From: JAWPMT01 sp965227935
GTDB taxonomy: Bacteria; Bacteroidota; Bacteroidia; Cytophagales; Cyclobacteriaceae
Length of the DNA: 64,000 nucleotides
Direction: 5' to 3'
Assembly (NCBI GenBank): GCA_965227935.1
Contig: CBDDGS010000043.1
Span: forward strand, 1,302,001 to 1,366,000
Both the position numbers and the translations under genes were made by a program. Position 1 is the first letter of the stretch. Every line of letters begins with the position of its first letter. Positions 9,084-17,744 of the stretch are shown here, one piece after another. The notes under the pieces are model-generated. The model ran no database searches, had not been told where the DNA came from, and worked only from the letters and a program-made list of their open reading frames with translations.

Positions 9084-12000
9084 CCCTTCGGGGTCTTGCC
9101 CGAGGCCTTTTTGGCGGGGGCCTTCTTAGCCGTTTCCTTTTTGGTTGAGGTCTTGGCAGGAGCTGTCTTCTTCTCTATAGGAGGCGTAGGCTCCTTACCA
9201 TTGCCGTTATTGACCGCCCCAATCTCCTCACCTATCTTTCGCAGACTTACCGCAATGGATTCCATGCCTTCCACGAGTTGAGCGTTTTGGCCATAGCCCT
9301 TCAGCTTCTGCAGCTTGCTAAATTGTTCCACGATCAGATTCCACCGTCGCTCCTCCTCTCCATTGACCACACCCGTCATCTGCTTAAACTTTAGCAGGTT
9401 GGCCTCCGCATTGGAGGTCAGTGTCTGCGATTCGTTTTCGTAGTGCGACTGGATGATGGTCTGCACTTCGGTCTCATTCATCATCGGCAGGAGTTTCTCG
9501 GCGATCTTGTTCATATCACGATAGGATCCTTGCAGCTTGAAGGGAGGTTCTTCCCTGTACTCATCGGACATAGCAGCAGAGCGGATGTACAGCTCATTCA
9601 CTTTGAGGATGACATCTCTCACAACCATCATGTGCTTGATGACCGCCACGTATTCCTGCAGCTCCTCACCCGTGTGATTGACTTCAAACTTGAGGCCTTC
9701 CGAATTGCCGGTGGCGGCAAGTTTGAGGATCTCACGAACGTCAGACAGACTGCGTGACGCCAACCTTGACAGCACTGTATTGGAGGTAAGCGAATTCTCA
9801 ACGTAGCTCAGCTTGAACACATCCGCCGTATCGCCGATGACATCCCCCAGATTGTAAATTTCCGCGCGATTGGCCAGCATATCCGGGATCTGGAACTTGT
9901 CACCACTTTCCGTGTACGGGTTTCCTGCCATGATCACGCAGACCTTTTTGCCACGGAAGTCGTAGGTCTTCGTCTTGCCCTTATACACTCCTTCGATACG
10001 TCGCTGAGCGTCACACATGGAGATAAACTTCTGCAAGAACTCCGGATTGCAGTGTTGAATATCGTCAAGATAGATCATGACGTTGTTGCCCATCTCAAAA
10101 GAGAGATTGAGCTTCTGCAGCTCTTCCGCGGACGCAGCATTAGGTGCATCCGCCGGATCCAGAGAGGTCACCTCATGGCCGATGGCCGGACCATTGATTT
10201 TCATGAAGACCACACCGAGCCTGCTGGCGATGTATTCCATGAGCGTAGTCTTGCCGTAGCCGGGCGGCGAGATCAAAAGGAGCAGTCCCATGAGGTCTGT
10301 GCGCTTCCCTTCACCCGCCGTGCCAATTTGCTTCGCGAGGTTTGCACCAATCAGAGGAAAGTACACCTTGTCGATGAGCTGGTTTCTGACAAAACTTGAT
10401 AGCACCCTCGGTTTGAACTCATGCAACTTCAGCTGCTCGCGATACGTGTCAGTGAGCTCTTTCTTGAGCCGCTGCAGTTCCAGAAATCGTGGCACCACAT
10501 GGTCAACGTAAGCCCCGAGGCGAGTCATAAAGTGCGTCAGATGCAAGGAATATTTTCCATCCTGCAATCGATCATGGCTACCATTCATATCTTCCAACTG
10601 CATGGTCAGGGAGGCACTACTTACGTGTGCTGCTGAAAAATCCTGGAAGTAGAGGAGCGCCGCCGTCTCGGTCTTGACGTCCTCGTAGTTGTGCTGCTTT
10701 TGTTCAGCCAGAAAGGCATCGATCCACTTCAGTATGGTGCGAATAGCTATGAGGGGTTCGTCTGCAAGTCCTGACCACGAGGCCTTGAATTTCACATCTG
10801 CCCGCTTATGCAACAGTGCCTGATTGAATTCATTGTACAGTTGCGCGGCCTGACCGCTTATTGTGAACTCGTCCTTCTTGCTCAGCTCGTCAAACAGATA
10901 ATCCGCGGCCTCGGCTACGATTCGCTCCTCGGCATTTTCAAACGTCTGGCTATTCGAAAGTGCTGATTTGATATCTCCCACCAGCCCAACGAATTCCTGC
11001 GAGGTAGGGAAGACCGACAGAATCACGCCGGCGGCTTTCATCTGGCTGAGTATTTTGGATCGACTCTCTTCCCCGATCTCGCTCTTCCAAAAGATTTTTG
11101 CCCTGGTTCGGGCTTCGCTTGAAAAACGCATCGTCCCTGCGCCGTCCACCAGGGTGATGAGGGCCTCGAGGATCTTCAAAGCATCGAAGTCGTGGATCCC
11201 TTTCGTATACCCCTCTTCGTATTTCGTCGTCATTACCTTACGTACGGCCTCGGTTCTCTCCTCCTCACCCAGGGCCACAAACGTCTCAAGGTCTCTAAAA
11301 GGTGCCGCCACTTCTGGCTTCAGCGTTGGCTTACCAAGCATATGTGTCAATAGCGTGTACGCCAGGTATTCGCTGCGGTAAACCATGTCGGACTCAGAAA
11401 CCAGCGACTGCTCCCAGAGGTCACTTAAGTCCGAGAGCCTCTGGTCTTCGATCTCTTCAAAGAAGTCGGTACCCGACAGGTGGTAATGCGGTACGCCCTT
11501 TCTCACAACCATACTCAGGTCGAGGTTGAGCTGATTGGTGTAGAACTTGTGATTTCCCATGGACAGGATGTTGTCGCCATCGACAAAGAGCTCCTTTTTG
11601 TCCTTGAGTTGCCGCAGGATGTCCTCTTTGATGGTTTTCAGCTGACTCGAGATATCATCGGCCTTGACGGTGTCTTCGGCCTCAACAAGTTGTTGCACGA
11701 TGCCACGCACTTTGTCGACCATCAAGTCCGACGCGAAGTAACCGTTGATCTCTTCTTTCGTCTTGAGTCGAGCGGCCTTACTTCGGACGGCTCCCAGGAC
11801 ACGCTCGGCAGCCTGAAACAGTTGATTGCTCTTCTTGTTGCGCTGCTCAGTGAGGTACAGCTTCCGAGACTCGAAGGCATTGTAGATCTCTTCCCGCTTT
11901 TGAGCAACAACGTCGACAAATTCATCGAAGTCGGAAAACTTGCCCTCCAATTCTTCCAACTGGACCACGAGCTTTGTGAGGTACTCATCACATTGCTCAG

Positions 12001-14116
12001 GCGTCTCGCAGATGTCGAGATAATTGGTGACAGATTGCTCCAACAGCTTTACAGTGGCTGAGAACTCCGCCTTGCCCTCAGTTGAGAGCAGGTCTTTGCG
12101 ACGGTTTGCCAGCTGAACCTTGACCTTGTTGTACTGACCGTAGATCTCCGAGATATTCTCAATGATTTGCGTGGTCTGCGTAGCATCGGAGATTTTCAGG
12201 TTGCTGACAGTTTCGATGAGGAGGTCGAGTTCCGTCGCGATTTTGTCACCGGTCTGCTGCAGCTCGTCGGCCTCTACGACCTTTTTCACTCCTTCAATCT
12301 TCTCCTCAAACGCCTCTACTTGCTGTTCAAAAGGTGCCAGTGCACGCTCCTGTGCCAGGAAGCGAATGCAGCTTTCTGATAGCGTATCAGCGGCCTCCGC
12401 CAGCTCTTTATCAAAGCGATCGAGTTGCTCCAAATCCGCATAACGTAAGTCCTTCGCCGTGAGCACCTCACCCCGCACCGATCTAACCTCACCCAGTGCA
12501 TCCACATACAGGGTAATGTTACCAAAGGACGCCTTGGATTTCTTGAGCACCTTGCTCTTCGCTTTTTCGATTTCGACAATGCGCTTGCTCGTGCTCTCAC
12601 GGATCTTTCGAACTTTCTCGAACTCATCAACGGTGGACTCCGCGACACTACGAACAGCTTTCAGCGGCTCCAGTAAATCGTAGTTTTGCTCTTTATCAAG
12701 CCAGTGATAAGTATCGGTTATGTCCGTGCATTTCTTGATGATGTCCAGGTACAAGTCTGCGTAGACCTCTTCTTTGCTGACGAGATTGATGATCTCCTGG
12801 CACTCGGCCATCACTCGCACGACGCTCTTATTGCCAATCTTCTGAAGGAACGAATCTTCCTTTTCTTCAGCCTGGAAGTTAGGCCCGGTGAAGGGCGTCT
12901 GCCATATCTGAATGGCATGGTGCTTTTTGGCTTCCCCATCGGCTTTGAAAACACACATTTCCCCGTTCTCGAAAATCGTGAAGCCATGGCAGGTGATCGG
13001 ATTCTCCGCCTGTTGTGAAATCAGATTGTAGTTGAGCAGCAGAAAAACGCCATGCTGGCGATTGTAGAAAATATACAGATAGTCCTCACCATTGAGTGAG
13101 GTAATGCGCCGCTCAAAGAGCATGTCCTCGAGCTCATAGTCAAACTGCTTGAAGACCCCGGACTGCAAGTAGTATCCATCGCTGAATATGATCCCGTGCC
13201 CATCTGGTAACAGGATACACGAGTCCTTCATCGAGTCGATGCGACGTACCTCTTTGAGTTTCTCATTGAAAATGAAGTATCGCTCTTCTTCCTGATACGG
13301 ACGGACTTTGAGCAATATCAGATGCCCCAGCTCAGCATAGTGGATCTCGCCGTCAGCGAGTGTCTGTTCTTTGTTCTCTACTTCCTCACTGTAGACCCCC
13401 TCCCCGTCCTCGGTATTGTCCTCCACTTTGATCGTCAGATCGCCGCCTACCGTCTCTACAAAAACGCGGTCGAGAATCGAAACATGCGGGTGGAGTCCTT
13501 CGCGAAAATCTTCGCGCCTCGCCCGCGTCCACTCGAAGTCCTGCTGCGCCGGGAACTTGTACTCGTGTTCACTGCGATTGTCGGCATAGACGAGTTTCTC
13601 CCCTTTGATTTCCCACTTGAAGGTTTTGATATCCGTCACCTCCTTGCCTATGCGGAACACCATGTGCAGGAAGGGCCCGACTTCCACAAACCGTAGGAAC
13701 TGCGTATTGCGGTAGTATTTGTACAGCTTCTGGAAGTCATCGAGGAACACCGGATCGTTGATCAAGTCCTCCAGTGGCAACTCATGAAAGGAATGGTCTT
13801 CCCGATACTCAAAGTAGCTCAACACGTCCTGCGGCTTGACTTCGCTCCGCAGGCCCACCATGACGTTGTAACCAAAGAGAAAGCGGTCACCGATCGCATG
13901 CATGTCCCACGGCACACAATTGTTGTCAGTTGTCACTCGCTCTGTGGCCAACACAGAGGTCTCAATCGAACCGAAGACGCGCTTGCGCTCGTCATTCAGC
14001 CGGTCGAGGGTCTCCTGAAGGGACTTGGTATTTTTCTCGATTCGGCCCTTGAGGATCTCATAGGTACCGCCTTCGATGGTTGCTTTTTCACTATCAATTC
14101 GCTCTTCTGCCATCAC
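9080..14116 (-). CDS. Giant AAA ATPase with coiled coil and histone-like tail (DUF3686-type)
   Basis: 1678 residues. Residues 1-430 look beta-rich and repetitive, 480-950 are mainly coiled coil, and the C-terminal AAA module has Walker A PPGYGKTT (about 1281-1288), Walker B VMIYLDDIQH (about 1345) and sensor 1 VIMAGNPYTE (about 1395), with a possible arginine finger in MLANRAEIYNL. The last 30 residues are a Lys/Ala/Pro tail (AKKAPAKKASGK) like histone H1, suggesting nucleic-acid or polyanion contact. I recall proteins of this type being annotated as DNA repair ATPases. The order NfeD-like protein, flotillin, AAA on one strand suggests a membrane-associated remodelling machine. The start at 14116 gives MMAEERID; the second Met is equally possible. 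Confidence 0.8.
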   Translation of the reverse strand: MMAEERIDSEKATIEGGTYEILKGRIEKNTKSLQETLDRLNDERKRVFGSIETSVLATERVTTDNNCVPWDMHAIGDRFLFGYNVMVGLRSEVKPQDVLSYFEYREDHSFHELPLEDLINDPVFLDDFQKLYKYYRNTQFLRFVEVGPFLHMVFRIGKEVTDIKTFKWEIKGEKLVYADNRSEHEYKFPAQQDFEWTRARREDFREGLHPHVSILDRVFVETVGGDLTIKVEDNTEDGEGVYSEEVENKEQTLADGEIHYAELGHLILLKVRPYQEEERYFIFNEKLKEVRRIDSMKDSCILLPDGHGIIFSDGYYLQSGVFKQFDYELEDMLFERRITSLNGEDYLYIFYNRQHGVFLLLNYNLISQQAENPITCHGFTIFENGEMCVFKADGEAKKHHAIQIWQTPFTGPNFQAEEKEDSFLQKIGNKSVVRVMAECQEIINLVSKEEVYADLYLDIIKKCTDITDTYHWLDKEQNYDLLEPLKAVRSVAESTVDEFEKVRKIRESTSKRIVEIEKAKSKVLKKSKASFGNITLYVDALGEVRSVRGEVLTAKDLRYADLEQLDRFDKELAEAADTLSESCIRFLAQERALAPFEQQVEAFEEKIEGVKKVVEADELQQTGDKIATELDLLIETVSNLKISDATQTTQIIENISEIYGQYNKVKVQLANRRKDLLSTEGKAEFSATVKLLEQSVTNYLDICETPEQCDEYLTKLVVQLEELEGKFSDFDEFVDVVAQKREEIYNAFESRKLYLTEQRNKKSNQLFQAAERVLGAVRSKAARLKTKEEINGYFASDLMVDKVRGIVQQLVEAEDTVKADDISSQLKTIKEDILRQLKDKKELFVDGDNILSMGNHKFYTNQLNLDLSMVVRKGVPHYHLSGTDFFEEIEDQRLSDLSDLWEQSLVSESDMVYRSEYLAYTLLTHMLGKPTLKPEVAAPFRDLETFVALGEEERTEAVRKVMTTKYEEGYTKGIHDFDALKILEALITLVDGAGTMRFSSEARTRAKIFWKSEIGEESRSKILSQMKAAGVILSVFPTSQEFVGLVGDIKSALSNSQTFENAEERIVAEAADYLFDELSKKDEFTISGQAAQLYNEFNQALLHKRADVKFKASWSGLADEPLIAIRTILKWIDAFLAEQKQHNYEDVKTETAALLYFQDFSAAHVSSASLTMQLEDMNGSHDRLQDGKYSLHLTHFMTRLGAYVDHVVPRFLELQRLKKELTDTYREQLKLHEFKPRVLSSFVRNQLIDKVYFPLIGANLAKQIGTAGEGKRTDLMGLLLLISPPGYGKTTLMEYIASRLGVVFMKINGPAIGHEVTSLDPADAPNAASAEELQKLNLSFEMGNNVMIYLDDIQHCNPEFLQKFISMCDAQRRIEGVYKGKTKTYDFRGKKVCVIMAGNPYTESGDKFQIPDMLANRAEIYNLGDVIGDTADVFKLSYVENSLTSNTVLSRLASRSLSDVREILKLAATGNSEGLKFEVNHTGEELQEYVAVIKHMMVVRDVILKVNELYIRSAAMSDEYREEPPFKLQGSYRDMNKIAEKLLPMMNETEVQTIIQSHYENESQTLTSNAEANLLKFKQMTGVVNGEEERRWNLIVEQFSKLQKLKGYGQNAQLVEGMESIAVSLRKIGEEIGAVNNGNGKEPTPPIEKKTAPAKTSTKKETAKKAPAKKASGKTPKG

Positions 14117-14158
14117 CAGTAGTTTATGTGGTCACGATTTTCAAAAAGTAGGTAATCG

Positions 14159-14280
14159 AGGCGTCTCAAAAGCCGTCATTCAGACTGGAAGGAAGAATCT
14201 CAACCAACATTGACATCTGAAATCGACATGAACGACCTGACCGTGTCAGGGAGGACATTCGAAATGCTTTTGAGGCGCCT
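14159..14280. repeat. Inverted-repeat-bounded element between flotillin and AAA genes
   Basis: Arms AGGCGTCTCAAAAGC (14159-14173) and GCTTTTGAGGCGCCT (14266-14280) match at 14 of 15 positions and enclose 92 bases. The interior begins with one copy of a dispersed repeat (14175-14200). The size and long terminal arms resemble a miniature inverted-repeat element; no target duplication was identified. Confidence 0.5.
14175..14200. repeat. Dispersed intergenic repeat, copy 1
   Basis: GTCATTCAGAC followed by five variable bases and GGAAGAATCT. Related copies occur in reverse orientation at 25128-25174 and 25828-25853, and a divergent copy lies at about 25048-25094. All copies are between genes. 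Confidence 0.55.
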
Positions 14281-14286
14281 TTTACA

Positions 14287-16452
14287 TCAAAGGTTCAGTG
14301 ATGAAACCTTCTGATCGTTGACGCCCAATACGTCGGCGATGGTACTCAGCTGCTTGATGACATTGCGCTCGTCAGTAGTCGCCGATTTTTTCACCATTTG
14401 CAGCAGAAGCGCGGAGATGCTCAAGTCCTTTACGTCCTCAGCGGACATCCCAAACTGGTCGATGAAGTCTTTGAGTCTCTCCTTGAAGTTGCTGCCGTTA
14501 CCAGAAGCGAAGAAGGTGTCTTTCACTTGCGTCAGTACTTCACTGCTGTCCATAAGACGGTCCACAGATTTGCCCTTGGTGATGGAGCCTACGATCTGCT
14601 CGAAGAACATGGTCTCTCCTCCTACGATATCGATATTCGCAGCCTTCAGCGCCTCGGCGATGACCTCTGCCTGGGATAGCGCGATCTCTTTCTGAATATT
14701 GATGCGAGACAGTTCGATCTCTCTTTCGGTCTGGAGCTTGAGTTTGAACTCCTCGTGTGCTCTGCCCACTTGATCGAGTTCCTTCATGGCTTCGGCCTTC
14801 TGTCGGATACCATCGGCATCGGCTACGAACTTCTCTTTCATGACATTGGCTTCTGCGAGACCCCTTTTCTCTTCGGCTTGGGCTTTCAGCTGAATTACTT
14901 CCGCATCTGCTTGCCCTTGCTCCTTGGATACCCGCGCTTGGGCCATTCCTATATGCTCGTCTGCTTCTGCCTGGGCAAAGCCTTTTTGCTTGATACCTTT
15001 GGCTTCTGCTTCCGCCTGTGCTTCGATAACGGAGGCCTGCGCATCTCCTTCCTTCTCCAGAGCTGCCGCCTTGGCCTCCATGACTTGTGCTTCGGACAAA
15101 CCCAGGGCCGCAGCCTCAGCAGCCTGTGCTTCTGCCAGTGTCTTTTTGGCTTGTGCGCGGTGTGTGGCCGCACTCTCTTCTGCCTGTGCATCTATCAACG
15201 CCTGCTTTGCCAGGTGTTCGGAGGCTTGCTTCTTGGCCTCAGCATCTTTGATCTCCTTGACCAGTGATTCTTCCGCCTCTTTCTCCGCCAGGGTGATAGC
15301 AACTTTCTTGGTACGTTCCGCTTTTGCCACTTCCTCGATGTCCTTCATCCGCTCCTTCTCTTCCACGACCGTCTTCTCGATGGACACACGCTCGCGAATC
15401 ACATCCTGGATGTTCTTGCGTTCCTCCTCGACGGCCTTTTCTTTTTCGATACGGGCAATCTCCACGAATCGCTCCTTGTCGGTCAGTTCCAATAAACGGG
15501 CACGATCCACTTTCTCGGTTTCGACAGCGTCGGTTCGTTCCTTATTCTTGGATGCAACAAGTACTTCACGCAGTCGGTTTTCTTCGGCCACTCCTATCTC
15601 TTCCTCTGTTGTGATTCTAGCCTTTTCAGCCTTTAGCTTTTCCTCGTGTTGGATTTTTGCTGTCTCAGCCTCCTCACGAGCCCTTACGGTCATAATCTCT
15701 TTCAATTGCCGTGCCTCCGCTTCTGCTTGCTGCCGCTCCAACTCGAGAATGGTTTCCCGGGCTTCCACATCCTGCTTGGTCAGCGTCTTCTCTTTTTCCC
15801 TTTCGATCTGGTTGGCAAGCATCTTCTGCGCCGCAGTGAGGTCGATGATCTTCTTGATACCCTCCGCATCCAAAATGTTGTTTTCATCCAAATCATGTCG
15901 CGGGGTCTGCTCCAGGTAATCAATCGCACAGTCATCAAGCACATAACCATTGAGATCTGTGCCGATGATATTCAAGATGTCCTGCTTGAATCTGTCCCGG
16001 CTATTGTACAATTCAACAAAGTCGAAGTTCTTACCTACGGTCTTCAATGCCTCCGAAAACTTAGCATCGAACAAGAGCTCGATCTGATCCTGATGGGACG
16101 CCCTGGCACTACCAATCGACTGCGCCACTTGCGTGACATCCTCAGTCGATTTATTGACGCGGACAAAGAAGGTGACCTTGATATCCGCCCGCATGTTGTC
16201 CTTACAGATCAGGCCCTCTCGACCGGTTCGTGCGATGACTATTGTTTTGAGCGTAATGTCCATCACCTCCAGCTTGTGGATGACAGGCACGACAAAGATT
16301 CCAGAGAACGAGACCTTGGTGCCGCCCATGCCCGTTCGCACAAGCGCCTCCCCTTGCAAGGCCTTTCGATACATTTTGACGACAATGATGAGGAATGAAA
16401 TGGCAACTACGGCCAGTAATAACAACCCCATTAATCCGATTGATTCGAGCAT
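14287..16452 (-). CDS. Flotillin / SPFH-domain protein, 721 aa (YqiK-like)
   Basis: Residues 5-28 form a membrane anchor (LMGLLLLAVVAISFLIIVV). An SPFH/Band-7 domain follows at about 40-200 (ITLKTIVIARTGREG, MRADIKVTFFVRV). Residues 220-590 are a very long Ala/Glu/Lys-rich coiled coil, the flotillin domain, with many EAQA/AEA repeats. Flotillins scaffold fluid membrane regions. At 721 residues it is longer than E. coli YqiK, whose C-terminal coiled coil is shorter. It starts 12 bases after the stop of the NfeD-like gene, so the two are cotranscribed. The AAA gene follows after 170 bases that include a repeat element. Confidence 0.88.
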   Translation of the reverse strand: MLESIGLMGLLLLAVVAISFLIIVVKMYRKALQGEALVRTGMGGTKVSFSGIFVVPVIHKLEVMDITLKTIVIARTGREGLICKDNMRADIKVTFFVRVNKSTEDVTQVAQSIGSARASHQDQIELLFDAKFSEALKTVGKNFDFVELYNSRDRFKQDILNIIGTDLNGYVLDDCAIDYLEQTPRHDLDENNILDAEGIKKIIDLTAAQKMLANQIEREKEKTLTKQDVEARETILELERQQAEAEARQLKEIMTVRAREEAETAKIQHEEKLKAEKARITTEEEIGVAEENRLREVLVASKNKERTDAVETEKVDRARLLELTDKERFVEIARIEKEKAVEEERKNIQDVIRERVSIEKTVVEEKERMKDIEEVAKAERTKKVAITLAEKEAEESLVKEIKDAEAKKQASEHLAKQALIDAQAEESAATHRAQAKKTLAEAQAAEAAALGLSEAQVMEAKAAALEKEGDAQASVIEAQAEAEAKGIKQKGFAQAEADEHIGMAQARVSKEQGQADAEVIQLKAQAEEKRGLAEANVMKEKFVADADGIRQKAEAMKELDQVGRAHEEFKLKLQTEREIELSRINIQKEIALSQAEVIAEALKAANIDIVGGETMFFEQIVGSITKGKSVDRLMDSSEVLTQVKDTFFASGNGSNFKERLKDFIDQFGMSAEDVKDLSISALLLQMVKKSATTDERNVIKQLSTIADVLGVNDQKVSSLNL

Positions 16453-16464
16453 ACGTGTAGTGTT

Positions 16465-17091
16465 TTAAGAATAAGGTTCGACAAAATAGAATTTACCAGC
16501 TTGGTCGAAGTCAATGACTAGCGCCTTCCCCCCTTTGGGGATGATGGTACCGTCTTTGTTCGTCCGTGCGTTGATGAGTACAGCTGTACCCTCCACCTTG
16601 ATTTCCGCCTGACCCGACTGGTCATGGGAAATTGGGAGCTTTGCGACACATACCTGTCCGACAATGTTGTCCAATGCCTCGGTGTTCTGCTTAGCATTCC
16701 TGAACATCTTTGCAATTGGAATGGTGAGAAACTTCGCAACGAAGAGTGAGACGACGAAAGCGCCAAGGAACACGGGTAATCCCACCAAAAAACTGGAAAT
16801 ACCCAGAAAATCATTGACAATCAATGTAATCGCCCACAGAGGAAATGTGAAGAAACTCACGAAGATCATGAGTGGCATATCGCCAATATTGAAGAACGAG
16901 AGAACCGAAGCCCCGCCGATACCGACGTCTGCATCCACATCGGCGTCCACATCCAAATCCAGGTCAATATCCAAGGCCTCAGCATCGATGACGCCCACCA
17001 TCGCGACGATCCAATAGAGGAAGACGAAGATGAGCAGACCCGTTGGAATGATATTGATACCCACAATAGAGAACTCCAGTAATTCCTTCAT
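16465..17091 (-). CDS. NfeD/YqiJ-like membrane protein with OB-fold tail
   Basis: 208 residues: membrane helix at 12-33, an acidic Asp-repeat loop at about 40-57 (DIDLDLDVDADVDADVG), further helices at about 65-135, and a C-terminal beta domain (VGQVCVAKLPISHDQSG, GTAVLINARTN) resembling the OB fold of NfeD/YqiJ proteins. In E. coli, YqiJ is encoded directly before the flotillin YqiK, and the same order is seen here with a 12-base gap. It is thought to act with the flotillin in membrane organisation. The Asp repeat could bind divalent cations, which is inference. Confidence 0.75.
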   Translation of the reverse strand: MKELLEFSIVGINIIPTGLLIFVFLYWIVAMVGVIDAEALDIDLDLDVDADVDADVGIGGASVLSFFNIGDMPLMIFVSFFTFPLWAITLIVNDFLGISSFLVGLPVFLGAFVVSLFVAKFLTIPIAKMFRNAKQNTEALDNIVGQVCVAKLPISHDQSGQAEIKVEGTAVLINARTNKDGTIIPKGGKALVIDFDQAGKFYFVEPYS

Positions 17092-17408
17092 AAGAAGAAC
17101 AGATTAGTACATAAAAAATCAGACGTTCGCGTGTTTGAATATACGTTGTTTCGCATTAGCACGAGGCCGGGAATCGCACTCCGAATGTAAGCATTTTGAT
17201 CCATTGCTTACTAGGGTTTCTTGAGTGTTTCCAGAAGGTGCGTGAAATCTGCAGAATTATGCCGTAAACACAATATATACCTACGTACATGGATTGATAA
17301 AAGTTACAGCTTATGCTCATTTTGTGAGCAATTTAACCTTCCCTTCCTTCCGCTACTATTTTACTTGCATTTACGAAACAACTATTTTTCCTTACATTTA
17401 CGAAAGTT
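17092..17408. other. Divergent promoter region between NfeD-like and padR genes
   Basis: 317 bases without a convincing gene. It must hold the minus-strand promoter of the flotillin set and the plus-strand padR promoter. The only clear feature is a pair of direct repeats just before padR, listed separately. Confidence 0.5.
17368..17405 (+). promoter_or_regulatory. Direct repeats CATTTACGAAA: candidate PadR operator
   Basis: CATTTACGAAA occurs at 17368-17378 and the same 11 bases again at 17395-17405, 27 bases apart, ending three bases before the padR start codon. Repeats this close to the start suit autorepression by PadR, a dimeric winged-helix repressor. The assignment is inference. Confidence 0.4.
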
Positions 17409-17744
17409 ATGAAAGGAACAAATCTTGGAGAGTTCGAAGAGTTGGTATTGTTGACGGTCGGAATACTGTATGACAATGCCTATAGTGTCGCCATCCAAAA
17501 GGAGCTGAACCGGCAGACTGATCGCAAGATCTCTATCAGCTCCATCCATGCTGCGGTCTACAGAATGGAGGAAAAGGGGCTGCTGAATTCCCGTATGAGT
17601 GAAGCGGAGAAAAGCCGGGGTGGAAAGCGCAAGAGGATTTTCACGATCTCGCGCTCGGGCAAGACTGCATTGGAAAAAGCCAACGAACTCCGCTCGAGAA
17701 TGCGCCAGCAGATTCCTGACATAGCTTTCGGGGACTTGAAATGA
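17409..17744 (+). CDS. PadR-family transcriptional regulator
   Basis: 111 residues, the usual length of PadR-s1 proteins. Winged-helix features are visible: LGEFEELVLLTVGILYDNAYSV (helix 1), SISSIHAAVYRMEEKGLL (recognition helix) and the wing GKRKRIFTISRSGKTAL. These proteins repress neighbouring efflux or permease genes. Here the permease gene starts within its stop codon (ATGA overlap at 17741-17744), so the two are translationally coupled. This PadR plus FtsX-type permease pair is a recurrent arrangement in Cytophagales. Confidence 0.92.
   Translation: MKGTNLGEFEELVLLTVGILYDNAYSVAIQKELNRQTDRKISISSIHAAVYRMEEKGLLNSRMSEAEKSRGGKRKRIFTISRSGKTALEKANELRSRMRQQIPDIAFGDLK

Noticed and set aside
14924..15919. 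Plus-strand frame of 331 codons opposite the flotillin gene
   Set aside because: Ser/Ala-rich antisense shadow of the flotillin coiled coil.
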